64,000 bases of DNA from Linum tenue (GCA_946122785.1 CAMGYJ010000009.1:27439633-27503632), one strand, 5' to 3'. Shown: positions 12,691 to 24,627, numbered from the stretch's first letter. The notes: generated by a model from the sequence alone, not told the origin. Made by a program: numbers and translations.

Positions 12691-14005
12691 TCATCGAGGT
12701 GGGGGTGTGTCGGGCAAGGAAGAACCACCTGATGATGAGTCCGTCGAGCTGGCCAAATGGGATGACGACAAGTCGACTGAAGAAAATTCAGAGTTGCCAG
12801 AGCTTGATATTGATGTTGAAGAAGCAGAAGAGGACGATCCAAATCGAGAGGACAAGTCGGATGCTGAAGACAAAGGAGAGGACAAGAGAGACCCACCAGA
12901 AGAGTCATCCCCACCATCGTTGTCGGGAGCCAGAGTGGTGAAGGGAAAGACAGGAGAATCCGTGAGAAAGGCCAAGTCGAGCTGTTCTTCCCTAGTATGT
13001 GACCCATAGTAAGAGGTATGTTCAAGAAACACAACGTGACATGAGATATGTATCCTTTGATTCTCAACATCATAGCACACATAACCTTTAAGTTTGTCAC
13101 TATAACCCATAAAAACACACTTGGCGACTTTTGGAGTGAGCTTTGTCCGCTCGCAGGGTGGCAGGAGTACATAGCAGATGCAGCCAAACACATGTAACCA
13201 CTTATAGTTCGGAAGGCGGGAGTAAAGCGCCTCATATGGACTCTGTTGTTTGAGAACTGGTGTGATTTGAAGGTTGATCAAGTACACCACAGTGTGTACA
13301 GCTTGAACCCATAAATGAGGTGGCACGTGAGAGTGAAATAGGTTAGCACGAACGAGCTCCAAGACATGTCGATGCTTCCACTCCACCAGTCCATTATGTT
13401 AAGAAACGCCTGGACACGATTGTTGAGCAAGTATTTCGTGTTCCCTGAACAATGCGAGCAGTGGGTTCGAAGTGAACTCACCTTCGGGATCAGACCGAAT
13501 GATCTTTACCTGGTTTCCAAACTATGAATCATTTGAAGGAATTCCTTAGCCGCAGAAAAGAGATCTGATTTTTGACGGAGGACGAAAACCCATGAATACT
13601 TCGTCACATGATTGATGAAAAGCTGCAAAATATCTGAACCCCAATCGAGATGTCACGGATGAGGGTCCCCAAAGGTCTGTATGCACGAGATCAAAAGGAT
13701 CAGAATAGACTGTATCACTAGTTGTGAATGAGCTTTGAGGTATTTTCACCTGAATACAATGCTCGCGAACATTCCCAGGCGACGGGATAATCTGATTAGA
13801 AAGCCATTTATTCTTAAACATAGTTGAGAGTCGAGAAGAATGTGGATGGTCTAACCGACGATGCCACAAATCCCAATAAGATAATCCAACATAATAAGTT
13901 GTAGGAGAAGATAAAAGGAGGCTTGCATGACAAAGTCTTTGAATCATAGCTTTTACTAATAGAATATGATAATCCAGAATCACAAGTTCCATCTTCACCC
14001 ATCAC
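12691..14005 (-). pseudogene. Copia GAG-pre-integrase and integrase remnant
   Basis: From right to left, the minus strand encodes SYWDLWHRRLDHPHSSRLS (GAG-pre-integrase HxxxH-type zinc site), DLVHTDLWGPS (integrase core start) and, after a frame change near 13550, MEWKHRHVLELVRANLF and LPNYKWLHVFGCICYV. A Ser-rich linker follows towards the RT. The order matches Copia pol. Frameshifts and stops make it non-coding. The solo LTR at 14018 separates this from the protease. Confidence 0.85.
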
Positions 14006-14017
14006 CACTTGTACACT

Positions 14018-15366
14018 TGATAGACCGTTAATTACACATGTTTTTACCCCTGTTCTTGCACCGTTTGAGGTGTTGATTCTCGTGTTTTAGGCCGATTTCA
14101 CGCTAGGTTGTGCTTGTTTGTGATATTTCAGGTCCTAGTACGTGAATGGAGGCTTGGGAGCGAGTTTGGGGTCGATTGGACGAAGATCGGACGCGTGGCG
14201 AGGTGTCAAGGAAGCCGCATGGGCAGCCCGGGACATCACACGGCCGTGCAACATACAATTGTGGCCGTGTGATTTTTGCCGAGAGCAAACACGGGCAGGA
14301 TGGAAATTTCACACGGCCATGCGACCCTGGCCGTGTGGGATGGCTGAAGTGCAAATAATTGATCCGCTGCGTTTTGACTCACACGGGCAACTGGGTGAGC
14401 TGCACGGCCGTGTGGCCTGCCCGTGTGAGTCGGGAAATATTGGTTTTTCAGCCAATTTCGAGCCAAAAAGTGGGGGATCGGATTTTCAGAGCAAAAACAG
14501 AGCCCTAGAGAGAGAAAGTACGAAGAACACATCCTAGAAGCTATCTTGGAGCTGGGTTTCGTCAAATCGAGCTTGGAGATCATCATAGGAGTGGAAATCA
14601 TCATCCCGGAGATGATTTTCCTCATCATTATGAGTATGACTACTCCGATTACTTCTTTTTTCTCTCTCTCTATGGAGTAGAACCCTTCTCTCACTTGCGT
14701 ATGAAGAACCCTAGTTCCTGGTGTTAGGGATTTGATTGTAATGACTTGGGATGATTATACTGTTTGGTTTTAATCGAATGATGCATGTTTATTGAATTGA
14801 TTGAAGTCTGATAAGCTTTTCTTGATTTCTGCTGCAACCTGAGATAGATAGAATCTGATTAGGTTGTTAGAGCCTCTTCATTGGATAGTAGGAGATTGTT
14901 TATACGAGAGTTAGCCAGTTTACTGCTTTGTACTGGAATTCAATTCCAGTAGTGGAGTTCCGTGTTCATAGCTTCGGCTTTCTATCCCGGTGAAGACTAG
15001 TCGTCTGCCGGGTAGTTAGACTGAGAGGGCTTGGTCAGCTTAAGAGATTCCAAGCTACTGTCGGATCTTCCGCAGTCTAATCAACAGTAAATCAACCCAG
15101 GGAAATTACAATTGAACCTAACTAAGGGGCTAGGGGGACTCATTCCCGAGTGACTCTTACCTGCTTGAGAAAACCGAATAATTTCCTGCTTTTCTTACTG
15201 CTTTTAGTTTAAACACAAATCACTCGACTTAGTTGGCTAGATAATAGACAATCACGGAGTAAGCAGTAGATCTAGACCCCGGGTTGATAATAGAACTTGC
15301 CTGTTACTGCATTCCCGGACTGCGATTACACTTTGTCGCAGTTTGGTGTTGTGTTTTAGCGTGTCA
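14018..15366 (+). mobile_element. Solo LTR of an Athila/Tat-like Gypsy element, palindrome-slot family
   Basis: The 1349-bp sequence starts TGATAGACCGTTAATTACAC and ends GTTTTAGCGTGTCA. It is flanked by the perfect 5-bp duplication acact (14013-14017 and 15367-15371) and has no internal region, so it is a solo LTR left after recombination. It interrupts the Copia pol. Related LTRs occur at 21549, 25715, 31336 and 39853. Its variable slot (about 14215-14440) is filled with CACACGGCCGTG-type words. Confidence 0.92.
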
Positions 15367-15496
15367 ACACTCCCCTTCCCTTTTTCGACCAACTCACCAT
15401 GCAACCCATGCAAGCTAGCAGCCATGTGCTCCTCTCCACGAGAGTAGCTGTCGAACTCAAAAACTCGACTTCTCTTAGTCCCCTTCCTATCACCTT

Positions 15497-16254
15497 TAGG
15501 GGTGGCAATGGGTAAAATAATAGTGGGTATAACCCGCACCCGCCCAGTCAAGCCCGCTTTGAAACCCGTCAATGTCGGATATGGGCCGGGTTCGGGGAAA
15601 CCCGAAATATGCACAGTAGCGGGGATGGGTCGGGGATGGATATGAGACTATCCGCCCCGGCCCCGTCCGATATGCATACATGGCCCATTATCTTCTCTCA
15701 AACCAGCCAATCCTGATCCATTACCTTCCTCATTCCAAGCCCAAAAACTAACCCTAGACTAACTCTCTATAACCTCCCTGATGTTTTGGCCGCCCCCTTT
15801 CTTTCCTCCCCTTTTCTCTGATCTCTCTTCTTCACCATAAACGAACTTCAAGGAGAAAAGAACTAAACATTTTCTTCATCTTTTCCCTGTGCTGCACTGC
15901 ATCGACCGCCGCCGAACTCTTCATCAAGCGAAGTGACGGGAGGAGCTTTGACATTCAGTGGTCGCTGCATCTCCAGCCGGCACGCCATCAATTGCCGCCT
16001 CTGCTTTGCGGTGATGGTCTGAGTCTGTACGACTACGTGACGCCGAACTTGAGATCAATCGTCGGCAGTCCTATGAGTGCGGCGGGTAAAACCCGGCCAA
16101 CCGGGGAATGCCCAAACCCGCATGGGTATGGGGATGGGTAGTGATTTAGTATCCATAGCTTATTCCGGACGGGGACGGGTAAAACCCGTTTGTATGTGCG
16201 GGCGGGGATTGGGGAGCCACTATCCGTACCCATACCCACCCGTTGCCATCCCTA
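15497..16254. mobile_element. Non-autonomous hAT element (MITE) inside the Copia
   Basis: The ends are TAGGGGTGGCAATGGG on the left and, inverted, TAGGGATGGCAACGGG on the right. The flanking 8-bp duplication atcacctt at 15489-15496 and 16255-16262 is perfect. Removing the insert rejoins Copia sequence at KIGKVI. The interior (758 bp total) contains GGGTA/TACCC-rich subterminal repeats and no transposase. Confidence 0.92.
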
Positions 16255-16261
16255 ATCACCT

Positions 16262-16800
16262 TCCCTATTTTCATGTCCTGCACCACGCAACTATTTGCAT
16301 AAAATATTACACGACATCCATCATCAGCTAGTTGCCCCACATAAACTAGATTAGGCACCAATTTGGGAACATATAAAGTGTCACGAAGAGTTAGGAGATC
16401 ATTACACACTGTACCAATCCCATGAACTGAAAGTCGAGACTCATCTGCTACCTGTAATTCCATACTAGGACCAGATCCTATATCCTCAAACAACTTACGC
16501 GAACTTGTCATACGATTAAATGCAGCTGAATCTACATGCCAAGAAGAAGAACCAGATTTCTTACTAGTAGAGAACACTGAAGTCAACGCAGTAGGAAGAG
16601 ATTCCTTGATTGCCTCCTGCACTAGTTCGTCATATCGCAACAGGAGATACATAAAGGCTGCAGATGAGGAAGCTTGTTCCGTAGCATATACAAGAGCGGG
16701 AAGAAGACCAACTGTCGACCGAGCTCCACCCATTCCTCCACTAGGATTGCGGTTACCCCCACGGCGTGACAAAACAAGACAATCCCCAATCATGTGACCG
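16262..16800 (-). pseudogene. Copia protease remnant
   Basis: The minus strand encodes SSSWHVDSAAFNRMTSS, equivalent to the Copia protease motif WxxDSGA-xxHMT, followed by LRDTLYVPKLVPNLVYVGQL. In the catalytic triplet the Gly is replaced by Ala (DSA), so it is probably inactive. It is cut at its C-terminal side by the hAT element. Confidence 0.85.
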
Positions 16801-16805
16801 GATTT

Positions 16806-17470
16806 TTACAGTAATACAAGTATTGCGTTTCTTGCAATGATACTGAATATGCCTCGGTTCCTTGCAGAAGTTACAAATGACAATACCTGTAGGAGTTCGT
16901 TGAAATTGGGGACGACCAAAGTGAATAGCAAAGGTCGTACCCCCATTTGAGGAATAAATGTCAAGCTTAGCTTGACTTCGCAGCCGAGTCTCTTCTCGTA
17001 GAAGCTCACCAATAACTTCCTCGATAGATGTGACATTCCTATGCAGAAGTGACGCCTGTATACTCTCAAGTTCGGGTTGGAGTTCATTAAGAACATCATC
17101 AAGGGAGTGCCCTATCTTTCCTTTAGCATGATGCCTGACTCAGCCGTATCAACAAAGGTGGAGATTAAGGGATTCTGTTCCTGATGCCATAGATGGACAA
17201 TCGCTTGATAGTAGGTCTTAATATCTTGATCACCTTGTTCAAGCCTAGCTAGTTTCGTCTCCAATTAGAACTTCCGCGATGCATTGGACTGATAATGGAG
17301 TGTCGCAAGATGTTTCCACATATCATGGGCATTAGAGAACCCACGAAGACTCAAAGCGATGCCGGGTTCGATAGACGATAAAAGTGCAGTTATGATCTGA
17401 GAATTGCTAGATTCCCAGTCGCCATTAACCTTCTAAGCCACATCATCTGCCAGTTTTGGGGATGTCCCAT
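16806..17470 (-). pseudogene. Copia gag remnant
   Basis: Minus-strand frames include WESSNSQIITALLSSIEP, AHDMWKHLATLHYQSNASR and LDIYSSNGGTTFAIHFGRP, typical of UBN2-type Copia gag. A zinc knuckle CNFCKEPRHIQYHC lies near 16840-16885. Several stops and frame changes are present. Confidence 0.8.
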
Positions 17471-17773
17471 CAAGAATAGGGAGTAGCCTTCGTCCTTGAG
17501 CATAAATCCTGAACTGGAACTCCCACAATACGCACAACAGCTAGAGGAAGGGGAGCTCCAAAAATTGATCTAAGAGAAAGATACCGTCCCACACAAAGGC
17601 CTGAGCACAAGACAACGATCACCGCACTACGAAGAAGACGCAGAATTACACAAAGATGGAGAATAGAAAGGCCGCAACACCAAAAAACCTCAAAAGAACG
17701 AAAACCTATTGCAAAAATCCGGGAACGCAACACACACAAACCATCCACAATTCTGTTTAGAAGTTGAGAATAG

Positions 17774-17785
17774 GCTCTGATACCA
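17774..17785 (-). other. Copia primer binding site (initiator tRNA-Met)
   Basis: On the minus strand TGGTATCAGAGC directly follows the 5' LTR. It is complementary to the 3' end of plant initiator tRNA-Met. Confidence 0.92.
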
Positions 17786-18051
17786 TGTCAAACTATACGA
17801 GAACCAAAATAAAAGAAGTGTGAACACACGATTTACGTGGTTTCCTCAACTAATAGCTTAGACTAGTCCACAGAGAGGCAGCCTCTCGAGTGTGTAGTAT
17901 TGAGAGTTTGCGTTACACAAGTTACATACAAATCAGCCAATTCTCCTATATATACTAGGCCGATCAAAAACCCTAAACACAAAGGGCTAACTTGGTAATT
18001 AACCATAACAATGATTAATTACTTCATTACAAAAACGAGCTTACTTCAACA
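17786..18051 (-). repeat. Copia 5' LTR
   Basis: Direct copy of 10849-11115, 266 bp, TG...CA ends, about 90% identical by eye. Confidence 0.93.
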
Positions 18052-18777
18052 ACACATTCAACAAGTGTGATTTTTTTTTTCGAGTTAAATTTGACTCACT
18101 TATTGCTCATATGAAATATTTATTCTTTTTGTCTAAGAGATATAAAAAAATATAAGAAAAAACAAACAAACAACACCCTACCTCCCTATACTCCCAAGGT
18201 GACATCACAGTGAAACCAACCTAGAAATTCGAAGGATGCTAACTCTGAAGGTGACAGAAAAATTATTTATGTGCCACTTTGTGGTTAGCCGTAGTTCAAG
18301 TTGCGGCTCGGGGAATCACCTTGAAGTCAACACCAATAACAACGGAGGAGACCAACTAACGACATTCATGAAGAGAACCAACCAAAAAATATCATACAAT
18401 ACCATATTGTAGTTACGAGTTATGACGTCAGAATCGCCTTCCACAATCACTCTCGATATCTATGATTGACTACAACGATGCATGTGCAGGGACCCATCAA
18501 CCAACCGATGTATTGATTTTGTAGACCTTGTCAAATCGTTACAACACATCCATTGTTTAGAATACATTGTTTTATGTTTTATTTTTCTTTACTTATTTAA
18601 CATAAACTGTTACTTAAATTGAATGATTGAACAATATCAATTTTTGACTAAGATTGTTGGGATAATTGAACCCATTTTTTATTTACAAATTGAAAACAGA
18701 ATCAAACATATTAAACATTGTATTTTATAGTACACCAAATTCATTAATATCATTAATACATTTGTTTACCTCTACAG
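18052..18777. other. Spacer between Copia and OTU remnant
   Basis: AT-rich sequence without recognised gene. Upstream exons expected for an OTU gene were not found here. Confidence 0.4.
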
Positions 18778-20489
18778 ACTGCTTAATCTTTGGTCTCTTG
18801 GTTTGTGGTTGCTCAAATTCTAGGCATGCTCAAGCACCAATGGAAGAAGGCTCATATTTAAAAACCAATTCTAGGGGAAAAAAGTCTACACAAACTATTC
18901 CATTACAGGTATATGCAGTAAATTTAACTTCTAATTATCTCAGGGCAAAGGTTAGGAGTGTCTTTCTCGATCATGTGTATGTAGGAATAACTGGAGACGG
19001 AAGATGTTTGTTCCGTTCTGTGGCTCATGGGGCTTGCGTAAGATTTGGAAAAATCGCCTCCGAGTGAAACCCTTCAGGTAGAATTAGCAGATGACTTGCG
19101 TGATAGAGTGAGTATCTAACTTGGAGTTCTCATAATTGGATATCTAGTTAAGCAAGAACCCGTATGTTAATTAGTACAATATATGGCTTCATTGCTCATC
19201 ATTATCAAGACTTGATCTCTCAATTTGATGACATTGGATTGTGATGTGAGTCATGACCAATCGTTCATAACTTTCAAACATTTCTAGCCAGTTCTGCTCC
19301 TTGTAGCATTGCACTCTCTGAAAAGATCTTGCGCGATAATATTTGTCACATTATTGATGAGTTTATCAAGCAAAGACAAGAGACGGAATGGTGGAAGTTA
19401 AAAAATTTGCCGAGCTCATGGCTGCTTCATAGTGTTACCATTTTTCATCATAGCATTATTTAACACAAGTCAGAATGAAGATTATTCTTTCACTTGGACC
19501 AAGATGTCGATTTGAAAATAGTACATGTTCTTGAAGTTTGCTTCCTCTATCACAAATTGCCTTCTACCGAGTAGTGTTTTTCGTTCGTATTTATAATGGA
19601 GTAATGCATGTTTGTGTACATGAAGAACCAGCAGAATGCGTACAAATATCATCGTCTGAATGTGGTTGTAAGGCTCTATTCAAACAACTTCATCGTCTGT
19701 GTCAGGTTTGTAGAAGGTGATTTCGACACTTATGTGAAACAAAGAAGGAAGCCACATATATGGGGAGATGAACCAGAACTGTTCATGGCATCCCATGTTC
19801 TGAAGTAAGCCACATGTATGGGAAGATCAGATATCGTCAATCGCATGCATTTGTGTGTAGCGACCACCTGCGGTTGTGTCCATCTGGTGTTGGAATAGGA
19901 GTGAGATGATTTGGAATATCTGGAGGTACAAATGAATGAAACCGCACCCAAAATTTTGCAGGGTCAGCTTGCCAAAATTTAACTCACACATTGTAGAGTT
20001 AATAAATTTAGTCTGAATCTTGAATGATATATCATCTAGTAAGCAAGGAGTGAGAAAAAAAGTAGCTTATTGGTGCTTGTGAGGTAGCTCAATGGTAACT
20101 CACAAGTTAGCTGTATGTAGTAAGCTTGTTTGATATTTGAGTAATTTTTGATAAAGTCAAGCTGGAGATGGAACTTGTCCAAGCTGAAGTGTTGTTGAAT
20201 TGATGTTTGCAACTTTAGGATTGTCACTTGTGATGATTTTATCAGTTGTGAAATTGATTAGAATGATTAAAGGTGATGCCTTTTAGTATTGACTTCATTC
20301 GTGAAAACTGCATTCAGGATGCCCATCAGCGTATATATGTACGATGCGGATGCCAGTGGACTAATCTCGATTGCAGAATATGGTCAAGAATATGGCAAGG
20401 ACATCCCAATTAGGGTTCTTTACTATGGTTCCTGTCATTATGATGCATTACAAATTCCTGGAAGGAAGCATGGTAAATGTAGGTTGTAG
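18778..20489 (+). pseudogene. OTU-domain cysteine protease (plant OTU4-like), truncated and frameshifted
   Basis: Four exons can be traced: 18778-19107, one ending at 19390, 19706-19804 and 20318-20489. Exon 1 carries the catalytic Cys block GITGDGRCLFRSVAHGAC. Exon 2 ends IIDEFIKQRQETEW, exon 3 encodes FVEGDFDTYVKQRRKPHIWG and PELFMASHVLK, and exon 4 encodes ISIAEYGQEYGKDIPIRVLY and GSCHYDALQ with the catalytic His. Splice sites joining exons 2-3 and 3-4 keep frame. A one-base insertion in the A-run at 19048-19054 shifts exon 1 (KIASE stop instead of KSPPSETLQ), and the N-terminal exons are absent. The family deubiquitinates proteins. The preserved catalytic blocks suggest recent loss; an alternative splice that rescues the frame cannot be excluded. 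Confidence 0.8.
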
Positions 20490-21071
20490 ATGCTGGTTTA
20501 GGGGTAAATGGTAAAATAATGAAATTGTAACTTAATCCTTTCTATATACATTGTATTTGGTGGTAAAAGCAATAATGTATTGAAAGATTGTATCAGCACA
20601 ATTGATACATTCATCATTTTCAGTTTCCTCTGCAGTTATTGCTACATAAGATGTCTGTGCCAAATAATTATATAGATAAAACCTTTCAGGCTACCTATTA
20701 TATATGAAAGAAGATTCCAAGATCAGAGCATTTCTGACCTTCACTTTTTTCCTGTGAAATTATTCACTACTTAATTTTAGCACATAACTCTACTTTTGGA
20801 ACTTGAGATCATCTTGGAATGCCATGCTTCTCCCATAGAAGTTGTTGGGAATGGTACTGTCGTGGCATAGTAGAGTGGCTTTCACGTGAAAACCTTATTC
20901 CTCCCCCAGCCATCCTCAAACCAACAACATGGCTGCTTTCCCGAGACAAACCTTCCAATCCAAGTTGAACATGGATGGTCAAGTGACCATTCACAAACTG
21001 ATGAAGTCCAAGTGGGACCTACTTACAACACTTGGAGATGACATGCAGTTGTCTCTAAAGTAGCCCATGTC
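20490..21071. other. Spacer, possibly 3' part of the Gln-rich pseudogene
   Basis: A short minus-strand frame at 20809-20994 is of uncertain meaning; it could be a decayed 3' end of the neighbouring gene. Nothing recognised. Confidence 0.3.
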
Positions 21072-21548
21072 TCAAGAACCCAATGGTGTAAAACTTCTGC
21101 AGCTGTTGCTGCTTTCTTTAGGCTGAAGCAACTGTTGGAAGTATACAAGGTAGCTTCCTTGAACCTGAGTTTGAACATTGGTGTTGAATGATGGAATAGC
21201 ATCAAGCCTGTGGTTTTGGCTTGCTCCATCGGATTTGTTCATGACCGACGACAAAGTTAAGTACATTGGGGAAGAAGTTGCTTGACTAGATGGATTATTG
21301 TATTCCAACCTTCCTCATTGGATGGCAGTGAAATAATGGCTTGGTTGCAGTTAACTTGTTTGTCTTCAGCAACCGTTTTCCCATTTCTAGACCTCCTTGA
21401 GGTAGCACCAGCTGTATGGTGAGCACTTATCCCCAACACAATCTTTGGCTGCTGCTCGTGGACAACATCAAATTTGGAAGGTAATCCAAACCCTACTTCT
21501 CTGCCATCGTCTTCATTTAAGCTCACTTGAATAATTGCCATGATGTAC
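21072..21548 (-). pseudogene. Gln/Ser-rich gene, C-terminal fragment (piece 4)
   Basis: The minus strand reads AIIQVSLNEDDGREVGFG, then ISAHHTAGATSRRSRNG. After a one-base shift near 21310 it continues as EYNNPSSQATSSPMYLTLS and ends RSFTPLGS-stop at 21072. Its first residues continue directly from the fragment at 27250 once the LTR element is removed: across the tgtac duplication the frame reads NPNEYIMAIIQVS. I do not recognise the protein; composition suggests a nuclear, low-complexity factor. Confidence 0.6.
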
Positions 21549-23080
21549 TGATAGACCGATAATTACACATGTTTTTACCCCTGTTCTTACACCGTTTGAG
21601 ATGTGATTTCTCATGTTTTAGGCCGATTTCACGCTAGGTTGTGCTTGTTTGTGATATTTCAGGTCCTAGTACGTGAATGGAGGCTTGGGAGCAAGTTTCG
21701 GGTCAATCAGAGATCAATTGACGATTCGGGAGAAGAAACTCGGGTAAGACCTGAAGAAGAATGGATTTCTACCTCACTTTATGGACAAAGAATCATGCAA
21801 GCTTGTCATGAAAAGAAAGAGGACGAGACTACGAGCGTCTGGGTTCAAACGGCGACTGATTTGGAGTCCGGACGAGGGAGAAACGAAGCTTTGAACAGAA
21901 GCACAGAGAGAATTACGGGCAGCCCCTGCCTAATTACGGCCGTAATTGGCCAGGGCATGCCCGTAATTTATTGGCCGAGCCTTCTACCCAGAATTCCCTC
22001 GCGGTGATAAAATTACGGGCAAGACCCCAAGAATTACGGCCGTAATTCCCAAATTACTGGCGGTAATTGGGAAATTACGGGCGTAACTTCTCCTCCTGCA
22101 GCTTAAGTGAAACGCGCGTTTTGGTGCGAATTACGGGCAGGACGTGATTACGGCCGTAATTCTGCCCGTAATTCGCCCAGAGTCGGGTTTTTGAAGGCAG
22201 ATTCGAGCAACAGAAGAGGAGAGCTGGGTTTTGGATCCCAAACACCCAAGGGACGAACCCTAGAGAGAGAGAGAGCGACTTGGAGACATTCTTGGAGCTA
22301 TTTTGGAGGATTTCTTCGCCATTGGAGCTCGGGAATCAAGCTTGGAGATGGAGATTGAAGATCTAGATCAGATTTCTGCAGTCTCTCTCTTCTCTATGGA
22401 GTAACTTCCCTTCACTTAGGTTTTGAGGAACCCTAGTTCCATGAGTTAGGATCTTTCTTGTATGAAGTTTTGGATGCTATATTGTTTGATTATAATCGAT
22501 TGAGGCATGATTTATTGAGTCAATTGGATCTTGATCAAATTCTCTTGATTTCTGCTTTAACCTATGATAGATAGAATCTGATTAGGTTAAGAGAGCTTCC
22601 TTGATTGATAGTGGTGAATTGGTTGTGCGAGAGTCAATCAATTTACTGCTTTGTACTGGAATTCATTCCAGTAGTGGAGATCTGTGTGAATCGCCTTAGC
22701 AGTCTATCCCGGTGAAGGCTAGTCGCCTGTCGGGTATTCTGTCTGAGAGGGCTTGGTCAGCTTAAGAGATTCCAAGCTAATTTAGGATCTTCCGCAGTTT
22801 AATCAACAGTAGATCAACCAAAGGTAATTGCAACTTGGACCTAATTGAGGAGCTAGGGGGAATCATACCTAAGTGAGTTCCCAACTTGTAATTAGTAGAG
22901 TAGTCAGTAGAGTAGTTTATCAATCAATCCTTAATCTAGTTTGCTAGATAATGAACTGAAGCTGAGTAATAGTAACTCTAGAGACCCGTGGATTCGATAT
23001 TTATTACTTGTGCCACTATACTGCAGTCCCTTTCATTGGTTACACTTGGCCATTGTTAGGTGTTGTGTTTTAGCGTGTCA
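21549..23080 (+). repeat. 5' LTR of the young element
   Basis: Starts TGATAGACCGATAATTACAC and ends TTTTAGCGTGTCA. The variable slot at about 21910-22185 is filled with AATTACGGCCGTAATT and AATTACGGGC words. Confidence 0.95.
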
Positions 23081-23086
23081 AGTTTT

Positions 23087-23103
23087 AGGCGCCGTTGCCG
23101 GGG
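23087..23103 (+). other. Primer binding site (tRNA-Asp)
   Basis: GGCGCCGTTGCCGGGG six bases after the LTR is complementary to the 3' end of plant tRNA-Asp(GTC); the first T of the canonical TGGCGCC site is an A here. Confidence 0.85.
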
Positions 23104-23217
23104 ACTTTCTAGATTATTAGGAAAGGCAGAAGTTTGTTACTTTAGCGTTTTTCTTTTCTTTTCCACCCTTGCTTTTCACTTGGGTGTTTTTTGTTTTTGT
23201 TGGTGCAGATCTGAATC

Positions 23218-24345
23218 ATGGATCCTCATGGCTTCTCCAATCATTGGGGGTATCCACCACCATCCGAGTGGTATTACCCCGAGACCCCCTGGAGCAATCA
23301 AGGAGGAGAAGACTATGGATTCGGGTTTCAGTACCAACCCCCATCCTACGAAGAACAATCAGACCCCTGGGTATTTCAAGAACAATCTCCTTATCAAGAA
23401 GAATTCCTCCATCAGCCAGATCCAAACTATCACTTGAGGCTTCTCGTGGAGCAGATTGCTCGAGTACCTGAGACTTCCTTTCCAAAGATGGATATCCCAG
23501 ACAATGCCCAAACTGGGTTCTCCTACCGTGAAACAGAGGAGACCCTCCTGAGCATAAAGAAGAGCCTCGAGGATCTTGAGAAAGCTTATGCACAACCTGC
23601 TCAAGATCACCCTTCTGCTATCATACTAGAAGAGGAGGAGGAAGTAGAAGGCTACAAGGACATTGTGGAGCAAACAGAAGTTATCACGGAGAGCTCCCGT
23701 GAAGATCATGATCAAGAATGTCATGTCGTAGCCGACCACCCCTTCCCACATCCCACACCAAGCTTTGAAGAGGTGGGCATGAGTGAGGAGATGCAAGAAG
23801 ATCTCATGAAAGAAATTGCTTGGCAACTTGCTCTCCAATCCGTGCTAGAAGAAGAAGAGCAAGAAAGGGTGCAGAAAGAAGTTGTGGAGGATGACGAAAG
23901 TGAAGCAGGAGGAGTTCTTGATCATTTCCCAGGGGTGATACCACATGTAGAAGAAAGGGAGGTTGAAGAAGAAATTGGCGTCCAGGCTGAGGACGGAGTC
24001 GAGGTGGAAGAGGCCTGCACCGGCCACGAGTTACATGTGATATCTCCACCAAACTTCGAGGAGCTGCTTGGCAAGGACCCATTTGCAGTGTCTCTTTGCC
24101 AGACCAAGGCCACATCGACATCGGTCCCTCTTGGTGGACGCGATGGTGGCCAATCGATGCTGTCATATCTGGTTTGGGGCAATGAGACAAGAGAAGAGAA
24201 GAAGAGGTCTCGCGGGTGGAGACTTCATCTGCATCAAGTACATGAGCCTTCATCACCCGCCACACCACATGCTCGTGACTTGAGACTCCACCTCATCGAC
24301 GAGAACCTCAACTTCAAGGAGGTTCTAGCATGGACCGAAACTTAG
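23218..24345 (+). CDS. Single large ORF of the young LTR element (gag-position protein)
   Basis: The 375-codon ORF begins at MDPHGFSNHWGYPPPSEW, 137 bases after the LTR, where Athila/Tat elements place gag. The N-terminal 90 residues are rich in Tyr, Pro and Gln, followed by a short helical stretch (LLVEQIARVPETSF), then a long acidic Glu-rich middle (about residues 140-275), and a basic C-terminal end. No zinc knuckle, protease or RT motif is visible, and I cannot assign a capsid fold. It is open over its full length, in keeping with the near-identical LTRs. It could be a diverged gag fragment or an accessory protein retained in non-autonomous copies. Function unknown. Confidence 0.6.
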   Translation: MDPHGFSNHWGYPPPSEWYYPETPWSNQGGEDYGFGFQYQPPSYEEQSDPWVFQEQSPYQEEFLHQPDPNYHLRLLVEQIARVPETSFPKMDIPDNAQTGFSYRETEETLLSIKKSLEDLEKAYAQPAQDHPSAIILEEEEEVEGYKDIVEQTEVITESSREDHDQECHVVADHPFPHPTPSFEEVGMSEEMQEDLMKEIAWQLALQSVLEEEEQERVQKEVVEDDESEAGGVLDHFPGVIPHVEEREVEEEIGVQAEDGVEVEEACTGHELHVISPPNFEELLGKDPFAVSLCQTKATSTSVPLGGRDGGQSMLSYLVWGNETREEKKRSRGWRLHLHQVHEPSSPATPHARDLRLHLIDENLNFKEVLAWTET

Positions 24346-24382
24346 GAGCCATCGTCCGGCTCACGACGTGAAAGAAGCGCTT

Positions 24383-24400
24383 GTTGGGAGGCAACCCAAC
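24383..24400 (+). other. Conserved hairpin downstream of the element ORF
   Basis: GTTGGGAGGCAACCCAAC can form a 6-bp stem with loop AGGCAA, 37 bases after the stop codon. An almost identical motif lies at 53352-53369 in the 49-59 kb element. Confidence 0.6.
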
Positions 24401-24627
24401 CAGTCGGTTTGCATTTCTTTCTCTATTTCTCCTCGGTTGAGTCAGTTTTGTTATTTGATTTTAGAGTCAATAACTCAACCTTTGTGAGATTTTGTGTGGT
24501 GTTTGTGTTCTGATTACTCTCTCTTCCTGGAATGCACCGCCTGCCCCGTCCATCATCATTCACCCTTGATCTGGTAACTTCGTTCTACCCTCCTTATCTT
24601 TCCTCCATTGAGGACAATGTCGTGCTT

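Larger units (their letters stand above)
10849..18051 (-). mobile_element. Ty1/Copia LTR retrotransposon, degenerate, with two nested insertions
   Basis: Two direct LTRs (10849-11115 and 17786-18051, TG...CA ends) flank minus-strand gag, protease, integrase, reverse transcriptase and RNase H remnants in Copia order. A PBS matching initiator tRNA-Met abuts the right LTR and a purine tract abuts the left LTR, fixing the orientation. The flanks are gcaca (10844-10848) and acaca (18052-18056), a 5-bp target duplication with one mismatch. By eye the LTRs differ at about 25 of 267 positions, so the insertion is old. The body is interrupted by a solo LTR (14018-15366) and a hAT MITE (15497-16254). 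Confidence 0.93.

Noticed and set aside
12663..13009. Plus-strand acidic ORFs at 12663-13009
   Set aside because: They are antisense to the Ser-rich linker of the Copia integrase and have no independent support.
23087..23103. tRNA-Asp-like sequence (also at 50463)
   Set aside because: Only the 3' end complement is present next to an LTR, so these are primer binding sites and not tRNA genes.
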